Source: Dactylorhiza incarnata (taxonomy: Eukaryota > Streptophyta > Magnoliopsida > Asparagales > Orchidaceae). From it: a stretch of 64,000 bases of DNA. The translations under genes were made by a program, and so were the position numbers. Position 1 is the stretch's first letter; every line of letters starts with the position of its first letter. Where the stretch lies: positions 12,383,001 through 12,447,000 of the forward strand of contig JAWHQI010000040.1 of NCBI GenBank assembly GCA_033032865.1, written 5' to 3'. Of this stretch, positions 35,445 to 46,195 are shown piece by piece. The notes beneath the pieces were generated by a model that worked only from the letters and a program-made list of their open reading frames with translations, was not told the origin of the DNA and did not search any database.

Positions 35445-35700
35445 ATTTTTTGTCGAGTAGACCAAATTTGTCGAAACCATTCGACGAATCCGTTGAGATC
35501 ATTCAGTGAATAGATTCGTCGAAAAGATCTGATTCGTCGCAACCATTCGACGAATTGATTCGACGAAAATATCCAATTCGTCGAAACATTTCGACGAATT
35601 GACATATTTCGTAGAGACCATTCAAAGAACTATTTTGTCAAGTAGATCTAATTCATCGAGACCATTCGACGAATTGAGATAAGTTTCGTCGAGACATTCT
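35445..35700. repeat. TTCGACGAAT palindrome cluster in copia-1 LTR
   Basis: ATTCGTCGAA and ATTCGACGAAT recur about ten times with CCATTCGACGAA spacers. It resembles the E1 motif but is in an unrelated LTR. Confidence 0.85.
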
Positions 35701-36931
35701 CTACGACCCATCTTTAAAACTTGCCAACATACTCCATACAATATTCACAATACCTATGGAGCATTCAGTCTACTCGACTCAACTCCAATAAGTCATAGGA
35801 TTAGTCCTTCACTCATATCCAATATGAGTGAGGCTAACACAATCCTTCATCCAATTTCTCCAACACTGTTATGTGTGACCCTTTAGGCTCAAATTGCGTT
35901 GTTAGTAAGACTAACTGTTTGATTGCTTTGAGATCACCTTGGAAACACCAACAGTCTCCCACTTGATCACAAAGTATCAACAAAAGTCTCACAAACAAGG
36001 AGCGGCATCTAGCAATACATCATTGCTACCCAAGCAATAAGAGTTCATAACTCAATAAGCCTATCTAGACCAATGTACCAGTGCTATCATGTCCCTTTGT
36101 CCCTTACATCCGGATAGAACTAGAGGCATGGACCGTGTCACCCTCATAACTATTCAAGCATAGTTTCCTGATCTAGAATAGACCATTTGAAATTTGTGAG
36201 CTCAATATCATATATTGACTCAACCAAGCGTGTCCACGAATTTCTCAGTCTCATTCCATCAAGGGGCCCTTGGATGTAACTCATGTCATATAGGAGGACA
36301 AATCCCATATCTGTCCACACACAAACACCCAAACAAATCATAGCATACCAAATAACCACCCTTATCATCAACTTTCTTCAAGGAAGACTTTTGATGGCAT
36401 CAAAGTACGCTCATCCTCACTTGATGAATGTTGTGACTTCAGATCAAAGAACCACAAACAATATTGCCTGTTGAGATTTAGTTGTGACACATTCATATAA
36501 CAATCCACAAAGTAGCCCCATTGTGGGTCTGTCTAGTAACTCGCGTTCACTAACAAGTACCCATGTGTTGACTTGATATCAAAATATCATGACCTGTGAG
36601 AACCGGTCATCAGTCAACGCAGATGCTAGTCTTAATGTACCATCATCGCCCTTTAACTTCTAAGATGATACTCCGACCAAGGACAATTTAAGAATGAAGC
36701 TTCTAATTCAACATAGGCCCTCACATTCAAGTCCCGCACTTGAATTCCTATGGAAGCAAACATTCTAAGTGCATTTATTATGCTAATTAATCTATCATGT
36801 AAAAACAGTTGACATAATAATAAGAACATGCCATAAATGTAAAATAAAATATAAAAGTACTTTATTCATCACATGAATAACCAACAACCGACAAATATAT
36901 ATATTAATCCACAAGTCTCCTACTAGAGATG

Positions 36932-38256
36932 ATCATTCAGGTATCTAATACACATTGATCTAGTATGACCATCATGTTTTCTCTATGCAAGAGGCTTCGT
37001 CAGTGGATCCACAATATTCTCTTCAGTCGGTACTTTGTATATGCTCATATCTCCTCGATCGACAATCTCTCAAATAATATGGAACCGCCGAAGCATGTGC
37101 TTGGAGCGCTGATGAGATCTAGGTTCCTTAGCTTGTGCAATAGCACCATTGTTGTCACAGTAGAGAACTAAGGGATCAACAATGCTAGGAACTACACCAA
37201 GCTCGATGATGAATTTCCTAATCCACACAGCCTCCTTTGCCGCATTTACAGCAGCGATATACTCAACTTCATTCGTAGAATAAGCAACTGTCGCTTGCTT
37301 GGAATTCTTCCAGCTCACAGCAACTCCATTCAGGCAAAATACAAAACCTGACTGGAACTTTGAATCGTCCCTATTAGTCTGGAAGCTAGCATCTGTGTAA
37401 CCATTTACAACGAGTTCTTCCTCTCCACCAAACACTAAGAACATATCCTTAGTCCTTCTCAAGTACTTTAGGATATTCTTGACAACTATCCAGTGACCAT
37501 CACCAGGATCGGACTGATACCTGCTCATCATGCTTAAATCATATGAGACATCAAGTTGAGTACACAATATTGCATACATGATTGATCCAATTGACAAAGC
37601 ATATGGAATCAACTTCATGCAATCCTTATCTTCCAAAGACATAGGACACTGGTTCTTAGAGAGAATCACACCATGAGATATGGGTAAGAATCCTTTCTTG
37701 GATTCAAGCATGCTGAACCGTTTCAGCACCATCTCAAAGTCTGTACTCTGGGTCAAACCCAGCAACTTCTTCGATCTATCTCTATAGATCTTAATACCAA
37801 GTATATAAGTCGCTTCGCCCAAGTCCTTCAGAAAAGCAGTTTCCTGGGTTATTCTTAATAACCTGTAGGGTCGGAACATCATTCCCGATCAACAGTATGT
37901 CATCTACATACAAGAGACAAATATACTCCCACTAATCCTCTTGTAAACACAAGGTTCATCTTCGTTCTTGTTGAAACCAAACTCTTTGATTTTCTCATCA
38001 AAATGTAGATTCCAACTTCGAGAAGCCTGTTTCATTCCATAAATGGATCTCTGCAGCTTGCAAATTTTAGTGGCTTCATTTGGAGATACAAAACCCTCGG
38101 GTTGTGTCATATACACTTCCTCAAGGAGGTTTCCATTTAGGAAAGCCGTTTTGACATCCATTTGCCAGATCTCGTAGTCATAATAAGCAGCAATAACAAG
38201 CAGAATTCTGATGGACTTAACTATAGAAACAAGGGAAAAATTTTCATCATTGTCGA
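36932..38256 (-). pseudogene. Copia-1 reverse transcriptase (most) and RNase H
   Basis: From the array B edge leftwards: SIRILLVIAAYYDYEIWQ, MDVKTAFLNGNLLEEVYM, ICKLQRSIYGMKQASRSWN, then a one-base shift near 37905 right before the catalytic LYVDDILLIGND. It continues with DLGEATYILGIKIYRDRSKK, NILKYLRRTKDMFLVFGG and DASFQTNRDDSKFQSG. RNase H has STNEVEYIAAVNAAKEAVW and LYCDNNGAIAQAKEPRSHQ, and ends DPLTKPLAQ near 36990. RNase H residues DAS, E and D are visible. Apart from the shift at 37905 and another near 37882 the frames are well kept, so this element is younger or less decayed than E1. Confidence 0.9.
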
Positions 38257-38504
38257 TGATGAGTCCTGATCATATACACTTTTATGGACTCATCTGGGTC
38301 GTTTAGTTAGTCATTTCACTGCACTTTAGCCCTGTTTTAGTTCATATTTGTTAATCCATGCTAGGTGCACCTTTTGGCCCATTTTGGTGTGATTTCATGT
38401 TTATTTTCATTAGTGGTTTTCATGCACTGTTAGGTGCCACTTTTAGTGGCTGGATTTGTGGTTGTACGCTAGAACAGGAGTCGTGCAGGTGTTTCCGGTG
38501 CAAT

Positions 38505-38880
38505 TCTGCACAGGAACACTGCGCACGATCACTGGTTCTATTGCGCACGACCACTGGTCGTGCGCCACTGATCGTGTGCACTTAACGCCTTTTTCACGAG
38601 TTCTGTTTGGTGCAGTGCGCACGACCACCAACGCCAGTGCGCACGACCACCGGTCGTGCGCCACTGCTCGTGCGCACTGACCATTAATTTCTGAGTTCTG
38701 TTTCATCTATTGCGCACGACCACTGACGCTAGTGCGCACGACCACCGGTCGTGCGCCACTGGTCGTGCGAACATTTTATTTTATAATTTCTGTCTTTGCA
38801 GGTTCCGTCCAGGCAGAGCGCACGATCACAGGATTCTAGTGCGCACGACCATTGGTCGTGCGCCACTGACCGTGCGCACT
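38505..38880. repeat. GCGCACGACCA / TGGTCGTGCGC hairpin cluster in B LTR
   Basis: Arms GCGCACGACCA and TGGTCGTGCGC, one base apart at best, recur about five times with decayed relatives. Equivalent clusters lie at 43337-43712 and 48170-48545. Confidence 0.9.
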
Positions 38881-38895
38881 GTTTAATTCCAGCGC

Positions 38896-38903
38896 CTATA
38901 AAT
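38896..38903 (+). promoter_or_regulatory. Array B LTR TATA box
   Basis: CTATAAAT, just downstream of the hairpin cluster. Identical boxes are at 43728-43735 and 48561-48568. Orientation matches the ORFs. Confidence 0.65.
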
Positions 38904-39958
38904 TCCCTGCTCGCGATTTTAGGTCATGATCTCGCTTCCAGCCGCCGTTTTCCGCCCGGTTCCGCCCAGTTTCGCCCCTCCACCGTCGCCCACCATCTAG
39001 AGGTGCTCCGGGCTTGCTCTTCACGCCTATCTTGAGCCGGAGTTTCCTCTCGGCCTCCTCCTTCATCCACGAGCTCCAAAGGTAGACCTAGCCGCCATTA
39101 CCTTCAAGCAAGAGGAAGTGTTGCAACCTCTACCGGATCGTGACACGAAGAAGACGGGTCCATTGGAGAGTCGTGACAGCTCTCTCTACCCCGGACGTAG
39201 TTGTGGACCGAGCTTGGACGCGGATTGACAACCCGGCGATTCCAACCGTGAATCTTCAACGAGCCTTCGGATTCGGTCGATTTCTTGCCTTGTTCTCCTT
39301 TTATTGATGTATTTGCAACTAGATCTAACATTATGATGAAGTGTATTTTGATTAAACAGCATTTTTACTTGATTATGTCTATGTGATTGAGTATTTTTGT
39401 TTATATTATTGAGGTGCGCCTTGTGGTGTGGTTTGTTGGTTGTCCGGTGCCGCACTAGCAATTGCTAGTGGCGTGCTTGTCGAAGAGGTGCTTGCGACCC
39501 TCATTCCACTAGCCTACTCGCCCATTCGCCTACCGAAGCGTGGCATCGCGGCCCGTAATCCATTCGCCTATCGAAGCAGCGCGCTCAAGGCCTGCATAGT
39601 TCGACTCCATTAGCCTTCTCGTCCATCCGCCCTTGCGACGCAGCGCGCTCAAGGCCTGCCTAGTCTCCATCCCGCTAAGCGAAGCTTTGCATAGCGGCAT
39701 TGCATAGGAGTAGTTGATAGCTTTTATTTTATTTTCCAAAAGCCCAATCACCCCGTTTCCGCATTCCATCCGACGTTAAGGACTTCAATCTCAAGTCCTT
39801 CCTCGACATTTAACTCCACCTTACTGTGTTCCTCAAGAGACCGACACTCGGGGATTTATTCCCAATTTTTATTACTTGAACGATCGGTACACTGCCGTTT
39901 CGTGCCGCAGTCGAGCTACCGCCTATAGCGGTGTGTGAGATTTGCGCCATCAAGTTTT

Positions 39959-39976
39959 TGGCGCCGTTGCCGGGGA
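39959..39976 (+). other. Array B primer-binding site, unit 1
   Basis: TGGCGCCGTTGCCGGGGA six bases after the LTR end; the second unit has it at 44791-44808. It is identical to the site in A and C. Confidence 0.87.
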
Positions 39977-40130
39977 ACACAGTCGTGTGAGTTTTCTGGA
40001 GAGGGAGAACCTGAGAGAAAAGCCCTTCCATTTGTAAATTGCATTTTCTGTTATTTTATTTCTGTTCTTTTTATTCCATTTTCTTGTTTTTATTAGGTTG
40101 CTTTAGTAAATTTTTGTTAGGTGTAGTATT

Positions 40131-41363
40131 TTGCACATTTTGTCTGAATCGTATTATCTTCACATTATGTGGGCACATCTCAATTTCCGTTGCCGCTGGT
40201 GTGGAGCTACTTCCCACTCTAGTGATGAATGCCCTACGGAGAATAGTAGGCATAATTCCTCTCGCCCAGCATATAGAGCATCGACTCCGTCTGACACTCC
40301 ATATGGTGCGCGTAAGTCTTATGGCTACTCTGCTGAGCCATTACCGTCATACTTCTTTTCGGCTCCAGCCCCCGCTGTGCCAAAGAAGCCTGCTAGGCAG
40401 TGCCAGTTTTGTCGGAGCACAGATCACGCCCTGAAGGATTGTGCTGCTTTTCATCGCCAATTGGATGAGGATGACGAGCCGGATATTCGGATCGTCCCAA
40501 CTCCTAGCTCTGGCGGCACACCTTCAACATCCGGCTATGTGTCTTTGTCACCTTCACATTTTGAAGGGTATGGCATAGATACGGTCACCGGATGTGCGGC
40601 TGATCTATGCACCGACATTGCTGAGCCAATTCTCCATGTGCCTCCACCACTTCTAGTGGATTCGATTCTTTTCCCTATTGTGCATACTACACTCGTCTCT
40701 GACGACATTGTTGATGATGTGTCGCAGGAGGAGGCAGTTGATTTGAGTGTTGTGCCTATTCCTATGGAGGAGGACAACCTTCTAGGTGAAGAGGAGTTTT
40801 CCTCAACACCGGTGGAGGAAGTCCAAATCCTTAGCATGGCCACCGTTGATCCCGCCGACTCTTGCAGCATTGATGACAATGCTAACACTATTTTACTTCC
40901 CCAACCTGATGGGAGTGAGACCGGGACCACTCCCCCGATTAATGTTTATTTATGTCATTCGTCTTCTTTATTTCTCGACCCCCCTTCTTCATTCGAGCCT
41001 GTGCAGGTTGAGTCTTCACAGGTATCCCAGGAGGACTTGGAGCTTTTTGCTCAAGTCAATGATGTGAGCATCCTCTCATGTGAGGAGGTTTATTCCCCCT
41101 CCGTAGAGGAAGCTCCACTCATTGCCTTTTCCTCCAGCTGCCTCCCTGTTGACGACGCCTTGCTAGGCAAGGATATTTTTGGTGAGTTGAGTGAGGACCA
41201 GGCCTCCTCCTCTTCTTACTTTCTCTACCCTCTACCTGTGAGGAGCAGGTATCTATATTTAGGTAGAGGGGTGACTGTTCTATCTCCGTATCGGTACCCG
41301 CTACCGACACGCATATTAGGCCAGTTACCTGTCCACTTCTCCTTCCATAGGCCCATTAGCTAG
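40131..41363 (+). CDS. Array B two-knuckle protein, unit 1 (410 aa)
   Basis: Intact 410-codon ORF and the only long ORF of the unit. Two zinc knuckles are visible: C21-C24-H29-C34 (CRWCGATSHSSDEC) and C91-C94-H99-C104 (CQFCRSTDHALKDC), both CX2CX4HX4C as in gag nucleocapsids. Between them is a Ser/Pro/Tyr-rich linker. Residues 110-350 are acidic and Ser/Pro-rich with no recognised domain. The C-terminus has GVTVLSPYRYPLPTR and then LGQLPVHFSFHRPIS, shared with A and C. No capsid, protease, RT or integrase domain. A role in binding the element's own RNA for packaging in trans is plausible but inferred. The start was chosen because C's homologous protein begins at the matching place. A gag-only element (TR-GAG-like) is the nearest known concept. 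Confidence 0.75.
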   Translation: MHILSESYYLHIMWAHLNFRCRWCGATSHSSDECPTENSRHNSSRPAYRASTPSDTPYGARKSYGYSAEPLPSYFFSAPAPAVPKKPARQCQFCRSTDHALKDCAAFHRQLDEDDEPDIRIVPTPSSGGTPSTSGYVSLSPSHFEGYGIDTVTGCAADLCTDIAEPILHVPPPLLVDSILFPIVHTTLVSDDIVDDVSQEEAVDLSVVPIPMEEDNLLGEEEFSSTPVEEVQILSMATVDPADSCSIDDNANTILLPQPDGSETGTTPPINVYLCHSSSLFLDPPSSFEPVQVESSQVSQEDLELFAQVNDVSILSCEEVYSPSVEEAPLIAFSSSCLPVDDALLGKDIFGELSEDQASSSSYFLYPLPVRSRYLYLGRGVTVLSPYRYPLPTRILGQLPVHFSFHRPIS

Positions 41364-43088
41364 AATCGTTAAGATTTTGAATAAGTCGTGCTGGGATGAC
41401 AATAACCCCAGTAGTTATCTTTCTTTTCTGCATTTTTATTTCCTCTAATCATGTTTTGTTAGTAGTATTTTCTTTTCAGTTTTCTTTTGTCTTTTGTTTT
41501 TGCGGAGCTGACCCCTGCAGGTATCTTTTCTGGATGACGGACGCTGCAGCTTAGTCCAGGTTTTCACGCCAATCTTCTGGTGTGCTCATTTCTGAGCACT
41601 GGGTACTCTCTTTCCCTAGCATTATTCTGAATTTTATAGCTGCATTTTGCGCATATTGTTTAGTTTAAGTCTGGGGGGAGTGTACCGAGTGTTCACTACA
41701 CGTGTACACGTTTTTGCATATCAGAAGTGTATTTTTATTATTGCATACACCACAACACCCACTTGAGCGCGTACTCATCTGTTTGTTCGCTCTGCTGTGA
41801 ATTTAATTCTTCCGCTTATTTGGAAAAATCTAGGTGATGGTTTAGAATTATGTAGCAGAGTAAAATGTTGACTCTAGTAGTGCTCCTAGTCGAGTGCTCG
41901 GTTGCATAGAATTTCGTGTAGAGTAGATTTCTTTTTATGCTATGGTTTTATATTTTTCTTATTAGTGTAAATGTTGTTTACTCTACTCAAATGGTGAATC
42001 CGATGGAATCAAACGGTAGCATAGGGATTTGTGTACACGATCGTTAGATTCGTATTGCTTGAGTCGGGAGAAAGGAGAATCTTTCTCGGTGACTAGAACT
42101 TGCCCCAAGCGATTCTTGAAGCATTGGCATAGGATAGTTCTAGTGCGTGAGAATGACGTAGGCCATTATTTTGGCCCGGTTGAACTTTTTATTTCATGCC
42201 TATCGTCTACCCTTGCTAGCCCCTTTGTGCCTACCCTTTCCTTGATTCAGCTCCACATATATCTCACCAAAGCCTAAAAGCCTAACCTAGTCGCACACCC
42301 AAATCTGAGCTTTAGTTGTAGTTTCATTTACATTTTGGGGGGTGTTGATTGTGGTGTTTATTATGTGAACCTGTGGATATGCTCAATTGAAAATTTGCTG
42401 AAAGAAAAAGACAAGAAAAAGAAGATTTAAAGAAAAAGAAAAAAAAATGAAAAGAAAAAGAGAAAAAGAAAGGTGTGTTTTATTGAAAATCTTGTAGAAA
42501 AATTATGTATTGGGAGTAGGCGGTGCACACACCTATGTTGCAAAAGTCCAAGTCTGGGGGTGTGGTGCACTTGCATTCGATTTTGGGTGCACGGGTAGTT
42601 ATTCTTAAAGCTCATTTGGGTTAGGTGTTTTAAGCCGTCCTGTTTATCATTGTTTACCTCACCGTAACCCAAGCCTCAATCAAAACCTGAAAGTCCTACT
42701 GACTCACGTCTTGAACCAATCTAGTGTCGTGGAGAGAATGTGACCGGGCAAGCCTATGGTCACCGACACTGATGGATTTCAGTGGAGTTTATCCGGCATC
42801 CCAATCTTGAGCAATGCTCATCTCAGCGCTTCGTTTACTTTCTCCGTATGCATGACCGAATGATTCACCGTTGTTCACCATTTTGAGTAGTTGTAATATG
42901 CTTTTACTCTTTTAGAAATTTATAAACTGTTTGTATAATCAGTAGTCTTTTCTACTAATTTTCTTATGCACGTGAGCATGCGACTTCGCATGGTACTCTG
43001 TATTGTAGTTTTAAGCCATCTACTGTTCTTTCCTAGTTCGCTTAGAATTTGTTTGCTCGGGACGCGCAAACAGTTAAGTCTGGGGGTG
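41364..43088 (+). other. Array B non-coding 3' region with repeated PPT-like tracts (unit 1)
   Basis: No gene is supported. Three copies of a purine tract occur: TTAAGTCTGGGGGGAGTG (41665-41682), CAAGTCTGGGGGTGTGG (42549-42565) and the LTR-adjacent TTAAGTCTGGGGGTG (43074-43088). An A/G-only tract lies at about 42398-42474. The same layout is repeated in unit 2 (tracts at 46497-46514, 47382-47398 and 47907-47921). Element C has counterparts. Confidence 0.8.
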
Positions 43089-44784
43089 TGATGAGTGCTG
43101 ATCATATACACTTTTATGGACTCATCTGGGCCGTTTAGTTAGTCATTTCACTGCACTTTAGCCCTGTTTTAGTTCATATTTGTTAATCCATGCTAGGTGC
43201 ACCTTTTGGCCCATTTTGGTGTGATTTCATGTTTATTTTCATTAGTGGTTTTCATGCACTGTTAGGTGCCACTTTTAGTGGCTGGATTTGTGGTTGTACG
43301 CTAGAACAGGAGTCGTGCAGGTGTTTCCGGTGCAATTCTGCACAGGAACACTGCGCACGATCACTGGTTCTATTGCGCACGACCACTGGTCGTGCGCCAC
43401 TGATCGTGTGCACTTAACGCCTTTTTCACGAGTTCTGTTTGGTGCAGTGCGCACGACCACCAACGCCAGTGTGCACGACCACCGGTCGTGCGCCACTGCT
43501 CGTGCGCACTGACCATTAATTTCTGAGTTCTGTTTCATCTATTGCGCACGACCACTGACGCTAGTGCGCACGACCACCGGTCGTGCGCCACTGGTCGTGC
43601 GAACATTTTATTTTATAATTTCTGTCTTTGTAGGTTCCGTCCAGGCAGAGCGCACGATCACAGGATTCTAGTGCGCACGACCACTGGTCGTGCGCCACTG
43701 ACCGTGCGCACTGTTTAATTCCAGCGCCTATAAATTCCCTGCTCGCGATTTTAGGTCATGATCTCGCTTCCAGCCGCCGTTTTCCGCCCGGTTCCGCCCA
43801 GTTTCGCCCCTCCACCGTCGCCCACCATCTAGAGGTGCTCCGGGCTTGCTCTTCACGCCTATCTTGAGCCGGAGTTTCCTCTCGGCCTCCTCCTTCATCC
43901 ACGAGCTCCAAAGGTAGACCTAGCCGCCATTACCTTCAAGCAAGAGGAAGTGTTGCAACCTCTACCGGATCGTGACACGAAGAAGACGGGTCCATTGGAG
44001 AGTCGTGACAGCTCTCTCTACCCCGGACGTAGTTGTGGACCGAGCTTGGACGCGGATTGACAACCCGGCGATTCCAACCGTGAATCTTCAACGAGCCTTC
44101 GGATTCGGTCGATTTCTTGCCTTGTTCTCCTTTTATTGATGTATTTGCAACTAGATCTAACATTATGATGAAGTGTATTTTGATTAAACAGCATTTTTAC
44201 TTGATTATGTCTATGTGATTGAGTATTTTTGTTTATATTATTGAGGTGCGCCTTGTGGTGTGGTTTGTTGGTTGTCCGGTGCCGCACTAGCAATTGCTAG
44301 TGGCGTGCTTGTCGAAGAGGTGCTTGCGACCCTCATTCCACTAGCCTACTCGCCCATTCGCCTACCGAAGCGTGGCATCGCGGCCCGTAATCCATTCGCC
44401 TATCGAAGCAGCGCGCTCAAGGCCTGCATAGTTCGACTCCATTAGCCTTCTCGTCCATCCGCCCTTGCGACGCAGCGCGCTCAAGGCCTGCCTAGTCTCC
44501 ATCCCGCCAAGCGAAGCTTTGCATAGCGGCATTGCATAGGAGTAGTTGATAGCTTTTATTTTATTTTCCAAAAGCCCAATCACCCCGTTTCCGCATTCCA
44601 TCCGACGTTAAGGACTTCAATCTCAAGTCCTTCCTCGACATTTAACTCCACCTTACTGTGTTCCTCAAGAGACCGACACTCGGGGATTTATTCCCAATTT
44701 TTATTACTTGAACGATCGGTACACTGCCGTTTTGTGCCGCAGTCGAGCTACCGCCTATAGCGGTGTGTGAGATTTGCGCCATCA
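43089..44784 (+). repeat. Array B LTR 2
   Basis: Differs from LTR 1 by a few substitutions, one of which (TGATGAGTGC for TGATGAGTCC) unpairs a base of the terminal stem. It lies between the two internal regions and serves both. Confidence 0.93.
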
Positions 44785-44962
44785 AGTTTTTGGCGCCGTT
44801 GCCGGGGAACACAGTCGTGTGAGTTTTCTGGAGAGGGAGAACCTGAGAGAAAAGCCCTTCCATTTGTAAATTGCATTTTCTGTTATTTTATTTCTGTTCT
44901 TTTTATTCCATTTTCTTGTTTTTATTAGGTTGCTTTAGTAAATTTTTGTTAGGTGTAGTATT

Positions 44963-46195
44963 TTGCACATTTTGTCTGAATCGTATTATCTTCACATTAT
45001 GTGGGCACATCTCAATTTCCGTTGCCGCTGGTGTGGAGCTACTTCCCACTCTAGTGATGAATGCCCTACGGAGAATAGTAGGCATAATTCCTCTCGCCCA
45101 GCATATAGAGCATCGACTCCGTCTGACACTCCATATGGTGCGCGTAAGTCTTATGGCTACTCTGCTGAGCCATTACCGTCATACTTCTTTTCGGCTCCAG
45201 CCCCCGCTGTGCCAAAGAAGCCTGCTAGGCAGTGCCAGTTTTGTCGGAGCACAGATCACGCCCTGAAGGATTGTGCTGCTTTTCATCGCCAATTGGATGA
45301 GGATGACGAGCCGGATATTCGGATCGTCCCAACTCCTAGCTCTGGCGGCACACCTTCAACATCCGGCTATGTGTCTTTGTCACCTTCACATTTTGAAGGG
45401 TATGGCATGGATACGGTCACCGGATGTGCGGCTGATCTATGCACCGACATTGCTGAGTCAATTCTCCATGTGCCTCCACCACTTCTAGTGGATTCGATTC
45501 TTTTCCCTATTGTGCATACTACACTCGTCTCTGACGACATTGTTGATGATGTGTCGCAGGAGGAGGCAGTTGATCTGAGTGTTGTGCCTATTCCTATGGA
45601 GGAGGACAACCTTCTAGGTGAAGAGGAGTTTTCCTCAACACCGGTGGAGGAAGTCCAAATCCTTAGCATGGCCACCGTTGATCCCGCCGACTCTTGCAGC
45701 ATTGATGACAATGCTAACATTATTTTACTTCCCCAACCTGATGGGAGTGAGACCGGGACCACTCCCCCGATTAATGTTTATTTATGTCATTCGTCTTCTT
45801 TATTTCTCGACCCCCCTTCTTCATTCGAGCCTGTGCAGGTTGAGTCTTCACAGGTATCCCAGGAGGACTTGGAGCTTTTTGCTCAAGTCAATGATGTGAG
45901 CATCCTCTCATGTGAGGAGGTTTATTCCCCCTCCGTAGAGGAAGCTCCACTCATTGCCTTTTCCTCCAGCTGCCTCCCTGTTGACGACGCCTTGCTAGGC
46001 AAGGATATTTTTGGTGAGTTGAGTGAGGACCAGGCCTCCTCCTCTTCTTACTTTCTCTACCCTCTACCTGTGAGGAGCAGGTATCTATATTTAGGTAGAG
46101 GGGTGACTGTTCTATCTCCGTATCGGTACCCGCTACCGACACGCATATTAGGCCAGTTACCTGTCCACTTCTCCTTCCATAGGCCCATTAGCTAG
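44963..46195 (+). CDS. Array B two-knuckle protein, unit 2 (410 aa)
   Basis: Same length and knuckles as unit 1. I see three amino-acid differences: YGMD for YGID, AESI for AEPI and ANII for ANTI. All lie in the acidic middle part; both knuckles and the C-terminal tail are unchanged. Two intact copies 4.8 kb apart mean that either could supply protein. Confidence 0.75.
   Translation: MHILSESYYLHIMWAHLNFRCRWCGATSHSSDECPTENSRHNSSRPAYRASTPSDTPYGARKSYGYSAEPLPSYFFSAPAPAVPKKPARQCQFCRSTDHALKDCAAFHRQLDEDDEPDIRIVPTPSSGGTPSTSGYVSLSPSHFEGYGMDTVTGCAADLCTDIAESILHVPPPLLVDSILFPIVHTTLVSDDIVDDVSQEEAVDLSVVPIPMEEDNLLGEEEFSSTPVEEVQILSMATVDPADSCSIDDNANIILLPQPDGSETGTTPPINVYLCHSSSLFLDPPSSFEPVQVESSQVSQEDLELFAQVNDVSILSCEEVYSPSVEEAPLIAFSSSCLPVDDALLGKDIFGELSEDQASSSSYFLYPLPVRSRYLYLGRGVTVLSPYRYPLPTRILGQLPVHFSFHRPIS

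Larger units (their letters stand above)
35174..36913 (-). repeat. Copia-1 3' LTR (left end cut by E2)
   Basis: The right border is TCCACA at 36913, next to the purine tract AGTAGGAGACT of the minus strand (36914-36925). Inside are a TATA box (35381-35389) and iterated TTCGACGAAT palindromes (35445-35700). The stretch 35174-35380 lies downstream of the promoter and would be R/U5. No gene; ORFs at 35140-35358 and 35408-35605 are incidental. Confidence 0.75.
38257..39952 (+). repeat. Array B LTR 1
   Basis: 1696 bp, TGATGAGTCC to GCGCCATCA. It begins with a stem of GATGAGTCC and GGACTCATC around an AT-rich loop. TATA box CTATAAAT at 38896-38903. Hairpin cluster at about 38505-38880. The region 39080-39940 downstream of the TATA box would be R/U5; no gene is supported in it. 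Confidence 0.93.

Noticed and set aside
38358..39035. Short ORFs on both strands of the B LTR, repeated in all three LTRs
   Set aside because: They recur only because the LTR recurs. They cross the hairpin cluster upstream of or around the TATA box and have no domain.
40039..40434. 131-codon plus-strand ORF overlapping the B protein start
   Set aside because: Alternative frame over the knuckle region. The knuckle frame is the one conserved with C.
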